64,000 nt of DNA from contig NC_037253.1 of assembly GCF_000002425.4 (NCBI RefSeq), positions 7,226,178 to 7,290,177 on the forward strand. The letters are read 5' to 3'. Each line of letters starts with the position of its first letter. The stretch's first letter is position 1. This DNA comes from Physcomitrium patens. Taxonomy: Eukaryota > Streptophyta > Bryopsida > Funariales > Funariaceae. This document shows positions 29,302 to 40,343 of the stretch, piece after piece. The translations under genes were made by a program, and so were the position numbers. The notes below the pieces were generated by a model that was not told the origin of the DNA, ran no database searches, and worked only from the letters and a program-made list of their open reading frames with translations.

Positions 29302-30093
29302 CTTTTTAACATAATAATCTATCTTTTTTAAAAGATTTGAGCCAAAAATTCATTCAAAAACTCAAGATATGGCTCCAACCATTACTATGAATAAAATCAC
29401 TCACTGCCTTTGATTTGGATGCAATGACTTCAACCCTCTATAACATCTTCATATAAACTCCAAATTTATTAAAGAGTATATTAAAAGTGTAGTAAAAAAA
29501 TGCTCTCTTTAATCCTAGTTGCCGATCATTTGTTTCTCTTTATAAACGTATGTTATGCCCCAAAGAGTGACAATAGGTATGAAATTAACACCTTAACTTT
29601 GAGCAACAATAACTTCTTCATAAAAACTCCAAATCCCACAAAATTTACATCCAATCCATATCTAAAAATCTAAACTTGATGATCTTAGCCTCCAAAGCTT
29701 GAATGACTACAAATAAGAAACTATAATTCCTAATAAGGCCTCAAGCAACCTCTTCAAAGTCCATTGGACATGGCCTTCTACCAATAGTAATGAAGATCCC
29801 TATTCTTTGCCTGCATACAACCATGCCTTACTTTCATCCTTTCTAATAAGCCTCCTACTAGTTAAAATTTTCTTCTTTAGGCTCTAATCTCCTCTTAAGG
29901 CTTCATCTTAAATATTTAGATCCTATAATTATTTTGAAATGTTATAATCAAAAAAGATAAAATTCAAAATAAAGTTTCTTAAATCCATTCTCTTTAAATT
30001 AATCTATTAACCATTCTAACATACATCTAGATTTATTAATATGTAATATATTTTAATTAATTTTTATATATTATAAGCTTTTACAGTACGACA
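28611..30093 (+). mobile_element. Foreign insertion splitting RNase H of relic D
   Basis: Homology to element A stops after GATGCCAT and resumes at ATTGTCGCAAATGGGAACAG (30098). The inserted DNA starts TGTCAGGATAGAGAGAG and ends ACGACA, so TG...CA ends with imperfect 4-base flanks CCAT/CTAT are possible. A second copy of its first ~36 bases begins at 28820 (TGTTGGAATAGAGAGAG...). An (AT)n tract lies at 29258-29300. No coding similarity was seen. It may be an LTR fragment from another retroelement family; the boundaries are certain to within a few bases, the class is not. Confidence 0.55.
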
Positions 30094-31081
30094 CTATATT
30101 GTCGCAAATGGGAACAGATGACAAACTCCATCCGGTAGCTTTTCTTTCCAAGAAATTTTCAGCAACCAAGATTAATAATAATTATGGATTCATTTCAAGA
30201 ATGGCATCATATTCTAGAAAGCACTTCAAGTCTAGTTACTATATATACGGATCATAAGAACCTTGAGTACTTCATATCAGCAAGTGTTTTGAATCATTGT
30301 CAAGCCCGTTGGAGCATGTCATTATCCAAATTCAATTTCAAGATCATTTATCAACCCAAAAAATAATAAGGTCAATCAAATGTCCTTTCTAGACGTTATT
30401 ATCTTGTACCAAAAAAAGAAGATGTATCTTTTTATCAATAAAGAATGATTCTCTTGAAGCCCGAGCATTTTCATCTTCAAGCAATAAAATCAATATTGAT
30501 TGTTCATTCAACCTTTATCAAGAAAATTCAATCAAGTATGTCCTGTAATCTTCTTATTCATGATGCAAAGAATACTTCTTCTAAGCCTTATAATACTTCA
30601 AAATTTGAATTCAAAAAAAACCTATTATATTTCAAAGATCTCCTATATATTCTAGAACACGAGGCATGATTACTTGTCCTTCAAGCTCGTCATGATTTTT
30701 CAACAACTAGACATTTTGGATACAACAAGATTTTGGAACTAATATCAAGAGATTTTTTGTAGCCTCAAATGTAGAAGGCAATCAAAGACTTTATACAATC
30801 ATGCGATATTTGTTCAAGATCCAAAACTCCTCTCCATTGACCTTATGGACTTCTTCAACCATTACCAATTTTAAAACAACCATAGTCTTCTATTTCTATA
30901 AATTTTATCACACGTCTTTTAGTTTTAGGTTCATATGACTCTATATTCATAATCGTAGATTGATTCACCAAAATGACTTATTTTTTATCATATATAAAAT
31001 CTATAAAAGGTAAAGAAATATCTAAGCTTTTCATTGACAATATCTATTGCTATCATGGATTACAAAAGGATATTATTTCAG

Positions 31082-31121
<40 letters not shown>

Positions 31122-31990
31122 AATTTATATCAAGATTTTAAAGAATCCTATTCAAGATTCTAAAGGTGGTTATAAAGCTTTCTTTGGCTTTTTATCCTCA
31201 AATTAATGGGCAAATGGAATGGGTGAATCAAGTTTTGGAGCAATATTTGAGGTGTACCATCAATTATCATTAAGATGATTGGATAATTCTTTAGCCATTG
31301 GCAAAGTTTATATACAATAATTTGATACATTCTTTTACTAAACAAATACCTTTCTTTGTTAATTATGGTTATCATCGATGACTTAATACTTTAGACTTTT
31401 TAAAAGTTGATAATCCTACAGCGAAAGATTTATATCCACCTTTAAAATCTTGAAGATTCCTATCGCAAGAAGTAACTACTATTCAACATTGGTGAGAAGA
31501 TATGGTTACTTTGTCACAATATCAAGACTACTCATCATTGTGATAAGTTGCACTATTGTAGGCCTTGACCTTTTCCTATTTGTAAACAAATCAATCATGT
31601 TTCTTATTGATTATATATATTAGAATCTATGAAGATCCATCTTATATTTCACATGTCTCTTCTTGATCTTGAGCCATAAAAGGTAGTGAATATCTCAAGA
31701 AGAAGACAAATGCCACCTCCTATTATAGAAGTGGATAATAATCACGAGTTCAAGGTAGAAGAAGTCTTAGATTTAAGGTGGCACCAAAATAGGTTATAAT
31801 ATCTTATTCATTGGTATAGATATGATATTAGCAAATGCATATCGTAGCTAGCAAAGAATCTTAAAAATGCAACAAAGAAGGTTGAAGCCTTTCATTGAAG
31901 ATATCCAACAAAACTAAAATGAAGAATTGTAAAGATCCATGAAAGATGATGACCGCTCCTTATGGAACTCATCCCTAAAAGGGAAGATAA

Positions 31991-32397
31991 TATCATGGAC
32001 ATATATATTTACTCCAATAGTTACTTATATGATTAGGTAGAAATAAATAAATATAGATTAATTTTATAAAATATTCAAGAAAAGCTTCTTAGAAGCTTCA
32101 TAGATACAATTTTGACTTTAGATGTATTTGTAGATTAGAAACTTGGCCAACAAGTCAACTACGTGTTGGTAGCTTGTGAAACAAGTTAATTTCGTATAGT
32201 AGCTTGTGGAAAAAGTAAACTTTGTATAGTAGCTTCTGGAACAAGCTAATTACATGGCACATAGATAAATAATTTGTCTTACAAGTTAAGACATGTGGCT
32301 AGCAAAGTCAACACATGTTGGAGATCCTATAGAATATTGCCACGTAGTTCTTAGTTAGAGAGTATATATGGAGGCAAGAATGAAGGCTTCACTCTTA
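31991..32397 (+). repeat. Truncated 3' LTR of relic D
   Basis: Starts TATCATGGACATATATAT (from TGTCACGGACATACATAT by transitions). Contains a small local duplication of TGTATAGTAGCTT (about 32195-32240) and the TATATATGGAGGCAAGAA core near 32362. It stops at about 32397 at the junction with relic E. Confidence 0.8.
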
Positions 32398-33799
32398 CAA
32401 AATCATTGCAAGCAAGATTTTAGAATTGAGTAGTATATATGATAGCTCAACATGATCTTTATCATAAAGATACAAGTTTGATGTTTGCTATTATTTTTCA
32501 ATGACTTTCTCAAAATATGGCCATGAAGACTTTCAAGAATGAATTTAAATCATAGAGTAGTCATGAATTCTTTTCCATCAAAGATGCAAACTAAAAAATA
32601 TCATTCTTAAAATAAATAAAAAATCTATAAATCCATCTTGAATAAATCTAATAAAATATTGAGAAGGATGTAATCTTAGAAAGAGCTTCATTTATTGTAA
32701 AAATCTTACAAACTTCAATCTTATTTCATTAAACTTCTTTGGCATACTTATCCTTGTCTTCTTTATAATTATAATAGTAAGACTTTTTGAATTTAGTTTG
32801 AGAACTTGATTTACTTGCTTCTCTTAATTGCATAATTTCTTGATATATACGTTAAACTTTATTGTTGATATCTTCTATAGATATTGGAATACTACCTCCA
32901 TGGTTGATGTTATAGATACGTGAGATTTCTATCCTAAGTGTATTAATAAGCTTATAAAGATCTATAATGGTTGCAAATTTATCATCACTTTTGCCAAGAG
33001 TAGCATCTATAATTTTTCCTTCCTTAAACAACTCAAACAAATCTATAAGTCAAATTAAAAGAGAGTAATATACAATCTCTAATATCAAATGATAAATTTT
33101 CACAAAGAATGATAGTCTATTCTTTTTAAGAAAAAAATCACTATTAAAGAAGTAAAATGTTAGATTGAAGGTAGATAATTTATAACCTTTAAAATACAAT
33201 AATAGAAGTAAGATAATTCACTTACTTCTTAAATTAAGATAAAAATAATAAATTATTACTTTTATAAAACTGTCAAAGATATGAACCTCAAAAAACCAAA
33301 AACTTAATATACTCTTGTGTAATTAAAAAAAAAATAGATATTCATTCAAAATTAATATAGTATTAAAACTGAAATAACTATTGCCAAAGATAAGAAGACT
33401 AAAAAGTCTTGAAAGAAGACTAAGGACTAAAAAGACATTGATAAGAGTAAAGGCTTCATTCTTGCCTCTATATATACTATCTAAGAATTGCATAGCAATG
33501 TTTTATAGGACCTTTGACACGTGTTTAATTTTTAAAACACATGTCTTAACTTGTAAGGCAAGTTTTCTTTATGTGCATCACATTATTAACTTCTATCGCA
33601 AGCTATCAACATATGTGACATATGGCTAACTTTTTGGCTAAGTGTTTAATCTATCAATTACTTATAAACATGTAAAAAGAAGAAATTGTATCTATGGAGC
33701 TTTTAGAAAAAAATTCTATAAGATATTATAAAATTAACCTACTTTTATCTATTCATAATATCTAAGTAACTATTCAATTAAATATGTATGTCCGTAACA
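32398..33799 (-). mobile_element. Truncated chromovirus relic (E), minus strand: 5' LTR and gag
   Basis: In minus orientation: 5' LTR 33799 down to 33271, leader, then a gag N-terminus of the same type as relic D (minus-strand frame around 32852-33040, with ATLGKSDDKFATIIDLYKLI against D's ATPSRSENRFITIADCYELI). Decayed gag homology fades out near 32400. Pol is missing. The head-to-head junction with the broken 3' LTR of D suggests a rearrangement or an insertion followed by deletion. Confidence 0.75.
33271..33799 (-). repeat. 5' LTR of relic E
   Basis: Minus-strand copy that starts TGTTACGGACATACATATT at 33799 and ends CTTTGACA at 33271. Keeps the TATATATAGAGGCAAGAA promoter block near 33470. 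Confidence 0.85.
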
Positions 33800-35575
33800 A
33801 TTGCAAGAAAATTAGTTCAACTAAGATGCAAAATTAGGTACAATTAAGGCCAACTTTTTTGGGTACAATTAAGGATTTAGGATTTAGGAACTATTTATTA
33901 ATAGTTCTTAAAATATATATATAATAATAATAATAATAATAGGAAAAAAATACATAAATTTGAAGGAAATCAAAGAATACAAAAAATATATATAATAGAA
34001 GAAAAGGAAATCAAAAAGAAGGAGAAGAAAAAGGAGATGAGAAGGAAAAAGAGAAGAAAATAAAAATAAAAATAAAATAGAAAGAGAATATGATTACAAG
34101 GGGGAGAGGCTGCCCGGATCTGCTACTGCCTCTTTGCTGATAGGGGTCTGGGCCGCTCCAGATCTTGCCTAGATTAGTTAGTTGCGGAGTTACCAGTGTG
34201 CAAGGCAGCGGTAGTTCTTAGAGCTTGGTGATTCTCAAGGTGTCTAGTTGGACTGGTTAGCAGCAGCGTCTTGCAAACCCTTGGTTGTTTATTTAACCGC
34301 TATTGGAAGGACTTAGATTTGCGGCAACTCTTGCAGCTACATTTTTCAAGCAACTAGTACTTGAGGAGGTCACAAAAGACACCTCCCGATTACATCCAAG
34401 AGTCAAGGCACTCGTGAAACTGTCGTGAAGTTACAGTATCGCAGATTGGATTGTAATAAAAAGATTAGTGTATACAGCTCAATTTTTGACTCATTATTAG
34501 CTTGGTGGGAAATTTTACAAAACAATTAGCACTGGAGGCTCAAGTGGCCCTTGTGATACACTAGTTTTGATATTAACATTGTGATACCAACAACATCCGC
34601 TGGTGTCTGCTCCATTTCCAAATTTCCATTTTCAAAGGGTGCAGCTGGTTTGCTGTGTGTTGGGCCAACTCTCCCTGGAGTGATGCTGTCGGGTTGCGAA
34701 GCATAGGGGCACTCTGACCCTGGCCGAGACTTCGTGTACATGGTTCCAGAGAAGGAACTGTCGATCCGCGTAGGGAGTTTGGTGGTGCTGGAGTAGGTCG
34801 CAGAAGACAGTGACTACGAGTTGACTCCATCAAGCCTCGCTCCGTGAGACTTCCGAGGTGGGTGACTTGGTTGAATGGGACATTAAGTTAGGATAAGCTA
34901 GGTTGAATTGGGCGAATTAGGTTAGAGTGGAATTAGGTCTAAATGGATGTCTTTTGTATTTGATCAAAACTAATAAATGGGATGAACATTTAAATCAAGG
35001 ATGAATTTTAAGTTTAGATGATAATTTATTTATGGATGAGAATTTATTTGCAGATGATAACTTGTACTTGGATGAATTTTTAATGGATGAATCTCAATTA
35101 AATTAAATTAAAGAAAAAATTAAATTAAATTAAGAGAAGGAATTTTTAGGCATGCATTTTGTGAAAGAATTACTATTATAAGTATGAGTTAATAGTAGAA
35201 GTTGAGCTTGATTACTTTGATGTTTAATAAGATTAAAGAGTGATCTAATTAGGATTTAAATAAGAATTACAACTTATTAACTTACATAATAAATTCACTA
35301 GTAGTGAAGTAAGATAATTGTCCAAGTAGTAGAGGTTTATTTATCTCACATTTAGGTGATTTAAGGGATTAAAAGTGAAGTGACCAAGTTTTAGGATTTA
35401 GGGTACAAATAATTAGATACAATTAAGGCCAACTTTTTTGGCTATACAACCAAGCACAAATACAAAATTAGGCTCTTAGAGCAACACAATACAATACTTA
35501 GAATAGCACAACTTCAATTGCGAGGATATAATAACCAATAGATTAAGCAATTAATACAAAAAAATATAATTTTTA
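33800..35575. other. AT-rich region with a GC-richer block between direct repeats
   Basis: No gene. ACAATTAAGGCCAACTTTTTT occurs at about 33840 and again at about 35416, flanking about 1.55 kb. Inside, 34080-34870 is clearly richer in G and C, is preceded by a purine-rich run (about 33950-34080), and carries leader-like sequence. It could be the LTR or leader of another retroelement, but no polyprotein similarity was found. Confidence 0.35.
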
Positions 35576-36330
35576 TGGCTTCTAAGGAAAACTTCACCCA
35601 TGTTGTGGCTTACTTGTTAAGAAATAGAAAAGCAAGGTCAAGTGGGACGGCACTTACAAGTTCTATCCATTCACTAGAGTAGAAATTGCAACACATGCAC
35701 TCTATGAACGCTTCTGAGTTGAAGAAGTCTAGACAAGATTCAAAGTCCTAAAAAGAATTGACTGACTATTTAAGGCATATGATTCTTAACTAGCAGTCTT
35801 TTTTGGAATCACCAATGTTTTTGGAGATTGTAACATCAAACAATAGCATCAATGGAACATGACAAATAAAACTAAGGTGTTTGTCAACATAACATAGAAA
35901 TTATTACAATATAATTTGGTTTGGAACATCTTGGTAGTCAAATGTACCTAAGAACTGAATAACAATAAATTTAGCTTGAACAAAGTATTGTATTACGCTT
36001 GAAAAAGAATAATTATGGTAAATATGGAAATTTAGAAGAAGATCTTTAAATACAAGTAAAGCTCAAAAAGGAGAACAAAAATGACCAAAAGATTTATAGT
36101 CAACTAAATCACCAATAACTTTGTCTCTAGATGGCAAGTCTTGAAGTGGAAGCCAATCCTCTCAAAGGCCTTCTTCTCTCACCACCTTATGACATACTTA
36201 CTATCCATATTGGATGCCCAACTTATCCAAAGCACAACATGATGAAGCAACTCATAACACTTACAAGCAACCAAATGACAACACACAACCAACTCTGCTC
36301 CCGAATCAAAACAACTAAACATGACCATTG
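35576..36330 (+). pseudogene. Unidentified decayed reading frame
   Basis: From an ATG at 35576 one frame reads coherently for about 130 codons (for example FTHVVAYLLRNRKARSS, then SELKKSRQDSKS, then ELTDYLRHMIL) with stops that could derive from CAA, CAG or TGG. It then becomes patchy; a short intact frame lies at 36131-36331. Family not recognised. Probably another decayed transposable-element protein or an old pseudogene. Confidence 0.3.
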
Positions 36331-37109
36331 ATGTCCTTTTTGAAGAGGCTTGACTCAAACTTAAAGGCCATCAATCTATGGCACAATGAAGTAAAGATTA
36401 TAATATCTCACTAGAGGTGATAGATCCACCTAGGCTTGAACAGATAATAAGAGCAATATAAAGTATGATATGAAGTCCAAAATGCCAACAAAGTGTATCA
36501 AGGGATTAACAAGAAACAATGTACTATGAAAGGACTCATTAGAGTGCAAAAGAGAGAAGTTAAATGCCATCTTTCACAACAAACATTGAATGCCCACTAT
36601 GAAGCTTTGACATAATGCAGCAATAATCGAAATGACATCAGCAGCTCATAGTGTAAGTTAATAAGAAACAACCAACAACTAAATTGATTAGGTAATAAAT
36701 ACAATGCCCAAGATATAACTAACTCTGTAACATACACACATTAGAAGTTAGAAACGTTACTCCACATAAGAGGACAAAACATCCATGGCAATAGGATTGC
36801 TTTTGAAGTATATACAACATCTTGACATTTATAAGATGATGAATTTTGTAGATAGATGGAAGATGGATTGGCGGTACTTTAGTCTAGGACATAGACACCT
36901 TAGGTAGATAGGCCCACACTACTAGAATCTACGAACTACTAAGACAAGGCCAACAGCCATGCCAACCAGTGCTACAGGCTAGAATTACTAGAATCTAGGA
37001 ATTAACAATACACGGACAATGTAAACCAGTGCAGCGGCACACAGACGCGCGTTTTTCGCACATGATAACCCCAATGGGGATAACTCGGTGTCTGGCATAT
37101 AATCTACGA

Positions 37110-37191
37110 GTGCTCATGCCGGAGTGGTTATCGGGCATGACTAGAAATCATGTGGGCTCTGCCCGCGCAGGTTCGAATCCTGCTGAGCACG
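37110..37191 (+). tRNA. tRNA-Ser (anticodon AGA)
   Basis: 82 nt. Acceptor GTGCTCA pairs with TGAGCAC over all seven positions, with discriminator G. The D-arm lies around GCCGGAGTGGTTATCGGGC. The anticodon stem ATGA/TCAT closes the loop CTAGAAA, with AGA at positions 34-36. A long variable arm (GGGCTCTGCCC) is diagnostic of class II tRNAs, and the T-arm GCAGGTTCGAATCCTGC is perfect. No intron, and no encoded CCA, as expected for a nuclear gene. A decayed duplicate is at 19197-19278. Confidence 0.97.
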
Positions 37192-37246
37192 GCTGCCATA
37201 TTTTAATGAATTTATTTTATAAATTCTTATTTGATGCAAAGATAGA

Positions 37247-37308
37247 GCACAAATGAGCAATAGGTGTGAGTTTTTCCAGTTTCCACAAAGTGGTTTCTTG
37301 GGCCTGCA
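37247..37308 (+). repeat. Duplicated segment downstream of tRNA-Ser
   Basis: Near-identical to 19337-19398; see that entry. It shows that the duplication covered more than the tRNA. The segment between tRNA and repeat has diverged strongly. Confidence 0.8.
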
Positions 37309-38322
37309 GTCTGGAGAAGAGCTGACATTCATTTTCATAGAATATGACATACCTTCCTGATATTATAGCGTGCAAATATCTGCGTGATCACATTTGACGA
37401 CGAAAAATTGACAGAAGATTACTACTAGATTCACTTGAGGATTCCCAGGTATCATGTGAGTCCTCCATGAGCTTGACATAGAAGTGGCATACAAATACAC
37501 AGTAATGAATCAAGGATATGGTTGCACACAACTGGCACTGGATAACGTCTTCACCTCAAGTCCGCTTTGAAAAGAACCAAGTGAATCAAGGTGATTCACA
37601 CGAGGCTTCGGGCACTTTGCATTGCATTCCAGGGTGACCAAAAGTCCCCCATAAGCACAAAAATCTGAACACGATATGAGTCCCAAGGTGCATTCACTGT
37701 GCTCTGAACCAACACTAGAATAAAAAGAGAGTAATCCTGACACATGAACTGGTGGTATTGACAAGTGACACAATCTCACAGCAAATCCAACTATCGCTTA
37801 CAACTAAGTTACAGAAATCTGTGTCCAATCTTTGATTCAAAAAAATATAGAAGCATGATGTAAAATTAGTTTTCCAATGAGTGACCTAACTCCGCAACGT
37901 CTAGAAATGCTCGCTTTGCTGCAGCACCAAAGCGGTGCGCAACAAGTATCCATACAGGAATTGATCTTCAGCAATATAATCAGAAAGTGTACTCTAAGAC
38001 TTTGCAGATGATGTCGTGCTCAGCTTCTAGACTTCAACCTCCTGCAAGGACATTAAGTAGCTAAGCTGCTTAGACAAACTATACGCAAGATTAGACATAA
38101 TCTACTGTCTAAAAAAACAGGACAGTTCGTCTTGAGCTGACTCAGGGCCTACGTCGACATAAAATCTGTCTCATATTTCAACTATCCCACCACAATGCAG
38201 ATTTTCCCTCTCTTACAAAATTATGACGCTTATCAAACTCAACGATGCGCGCCTTCCAACGCCGGGTCCAATCTTAACAACCAAGTAGTAGCCGTTGCAA
38301 ATGACGTCGACTGCACAGGTGC
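37309..38322. other. Intergenic region downstream of RPF1
   Basis: 3' flank of the minus-strand gene at 38323. No coding or RNA feature was recognised. Confidence 0.5.
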
Positions 38323-39378
38323 CTAGAGGAAGAATCGCCTTCTGCTGGTATCCATATCTGGCTTATGCACCCACTCATACTCTCCATACTTGCTATCAAA
38401 AGTTCCTGATTGTAAGCTCTGCAATTTCAGGGTGAATCGTGGGCCACACTCTTGGAGCCTAGCTACAACAGCATTCTTCTTCACAGTCTTAGGCGCAGCT
38501 TTTCGAGACTTCTTGTCGCTGTTGACTCCGATAGTTACAGGCGCTAACTCTTTTATCTCTTTCTCTTCAAAAATATACCTGTGATGCCTGAAGAAGATGA
38601 AGTCACGTTGGTTGTGGAAAGTGACTGCACGCCTCCCCCTAAACTGAGGATCCTGCGGGAAAACCGAAGCAAACAAACGACCGACTCGATGCCCTAAGCG
38701 CGTCGTGAAATTGTTCAGCAAAAGCTCGGGCATGTGCGATGTAGGTTTCCCATGCCCCTTAATCTTCTTGCTCAGCTTGATACTCGACAGCTTAAAATGC
38801 GCCGTCGGCCCCTCTGGCAAAGCAATCATGAGCAATCCATTCGGTTGCTTGCGATTCTCATTCACGACAAACATCGTCGTAAAGTCCCGGTTTTTTGCAA
38901 ACTTCACAATTTGCTTCAAATCATACGACCCGCGCTTGTAAAAAGTAGCGTTCGGAATAACCGTCAAGAGTTCCTTGATAAATTTACGCGTAGGTGAGGA
39001 GCACTCCTGGGAAGTAGTGATCAACAACTTCGGCATCTGCGCACGCGCGAAGTGTCCACTGAACTCATCGACCCCATCGTCCACTTGAAGCTCCTCATCG
39101 TCGGGCTGCGCTACCGTCTCGTCCGCTTCCCGGGTGTTTTCAATTGTCTTCGGCACCTGCCTCGGCGGCGGCGTCTCTCCGAGCTCCACCGCCTGACGCT
39201 CCGCTGTATCGCGCGCCTTGATCCTCTGCTTCTTCTCCTTAATCTTTTCCGCTCTCACCTTGGCGTACTCCGCCGACCGCTTGTGTTTGTTCTTGATGTT
39301 GGAAGGCAGCTTCATCCCCGCCTTGCGCAGGGCCACCTCCCCTGCATCCTCCTCGTCATCGCGCATGCGCTTCCCCAT
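38323..39378 (-). CDS. RPF1: Ribosome production factor 1 (Brix-domain protein)
   Basis: 351 residues, a nucleolar 60S ribosome assembly factor of the Brix/IMP4 superfamily; in yeast, Rpf1 acts in 27S pre-rRNA processing. The N-terminal ~110 residues are charged and lysine-rich (IKNKHKRSAEYAKVRAEKIK), followed by an acidic linker. The Brix domain covers about residues 113-300, starting MPKLLITTSQECSSPTRKF, with the family blocks NGLLMIALPEGPTAHFKLS, GHGKPTSHMPELLLNNF, LGHRVGRLF and FRGRRAVTFHNQRDFIFFRHHRY. The C-terminus GPRFTLKLQSLQ...GEYEWVHKPDMDTSRRRFFL is the RPF1 ending. The single exon is intact from ATG to TAG. A telo-box 33 bases upstream fits a ribosome-biogenesis gene. Confidence 0.95.
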   Translation of the reverse strand: MGKRMRDDEEDAGEVALRKAGMKLPSNIKNKHKRSAEYAKVRAEKIKEKKQRIKARDTAERQAVELGETPPPRQVPKTIENTREADETVAQPDDEELQVDDGVDEFSGHFARAQMPKLLITTSQECSSPTRKFIKELLTVIPNATFYKRGSYDLKQIVKFAKNRDFTTMFVVNENRKQPNGLLMIALPEGPTAHFKLSSIKLSKKIKGHGKPTSHMPELLLNNFTTRLGHRVGRLFASVFPQDPQFRGRRAVTFHNQRDFIFFRHHRYIFEEKEIKELAPVTIGVNSDKKSRKAAPKTVKKNAVVARLQECGPRFTLKLQSLQSGTFDSKYGEYEWVHKPDMDTSRRRFFL

Positions 39379-39410
39379 CGCGAACAGTCCCTGTTCACGA
39401 AGATTGGCGC

Positions 39411-39419
39411 AAACCCTAA
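39411..39419 (+). promoter_or_regulatory. Telo-box upstream of RPF1
   Basis: AAACCCTAA, 33 bases from the RPF1 start codon (gene on the opposite strand). In plants telo-boxes are enriched in promoters of ribosomal protein and ribosome biogenesis genes. The position suggests 5' UTR or core promoter. Confidence 0.55.
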
Positions 39420-39618
39420 TTGCTTCACAGCTCCCCCCGTTCAGTGCACGAAGGGAGATTGCGCAAAACCCTTATGCTCCTCGGTAGAAGGGCCCCGTCG
39501 GAGGAACGATTATCGAATTCCATGGAATCGCGGCTGTAGGGTCGACGCCTCGTGCTGAAAGGCTCGGAGTGTTTTACCGTGGGTGCCTCATGACCAAGGC
39601 TTGCAAACCTGTAATATA

Positions 39619-39727
39619 TGACAGGTGTATATTTGCAATTAAAAATTTGACAGGGGTATATTTGAAATTGAAAATTTGTCAGGGGTATATTTGCAATTTG
39701 TGAAATTGTCAAGGGTATATTCGAGAA
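39619..39727. repeat. Minisatellite of about 30-bp units
   Basis: Four head-to-tail units starting TGACAGGTGTATATTTG, TGACAGGGGTATATTTG, TGTCAGGGGTATATTTG and TGTCAAGGGTATATTCG, with spacing of 29-31 bases, located about 240 bases upstream of the RPF1 start. Confidence 0.9.
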
Positions 39728-40343
39728 TCTCCCTTCAAATAAAGATCAAGACTTTTATTGAGTGAGCTTTAAAAAATTTCAAAAGTTTGAATTATTTTAG
39801 TTCAGAAGTAAAAATCCAAGTTGAAAGTGGCGCTAAGCATGAAAGAGAAGAGCAAGAAAAAACATAATTTAATCAAGCAAGAAACTCACGGAATGAAAGG
39901 TACCACATATTAAAATTCACATACTTTGAAGGCGATTGTTTCCCAGAAATGGCAGCTCATGATCCATGTTTCAACATTGCAGCCATCTGTTCTTGATAAG
40001 CAAATACACAACAATGTTGTTGCAAAGTCCTGGTGAAAGCACAAACATACAAAGATAAAAAAAAAAAAAGGACATTAATAGTTCTCAACAGAATTTCAAC
40101 CCAAGAGAATATGAACACCAGATTAACAGAGCCTTTAGTTAAATTGTCATTATAATTTAGATTAAAAGTCTTGGTAAATTGTTGAAAATATCATATCATC
40201 AAACGAAAGTCAACTGGATAAAAACGCACGTGCTGGAAAAAGAAACAAAAAAAGGAAAGGAGGGAGATGAGATGAAGGATGAGAAGAAATCATAGAATGT
40301 AGTTTAAATGAATGTAGTTTAAATGCTGTCCCTGGTTTTGCAG

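Larger units (their letters stand above)
25147..32397 (+). mobile_element. Decayed chromovirus relic (D) with a nested insertion
   Basis: 5' LTR 25147-25700, leader, a gag whose N-terminal part (ATG at 25954, stop at 26098) differs from that of element A, the rest of gag to about 26940, protease in an open frame 26926-27549, RT from about 27600, RNase H, integrase to about 31440, chromodomain around 31740-31900, then a truncated 3' LTR from 31991 to 32397, where relic E joins. RNase H is split by a ~1.5-kb foreign insertion (28611-30093). Integrase is interrupted by a poly-A run (31082-31118). An extra T before 26977 fuses gag and pol in one frame, unlike A and C. It has no counterpart of A's third ORF. 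Stops are numerous; it is inactive. Confidence 0.85.

Noticed and set aside
28609..30103. 6-bp target-site duplication ATTGTC around the insertion in relic D
   Set aside because: Comparison with relic C shows the uninterrupted sequence was probably GATGCCATATTGTCGC, so the ATTGTC/ATTGTC match is partly coincidental; the 4-base CCAT/CTAT reading fits better.
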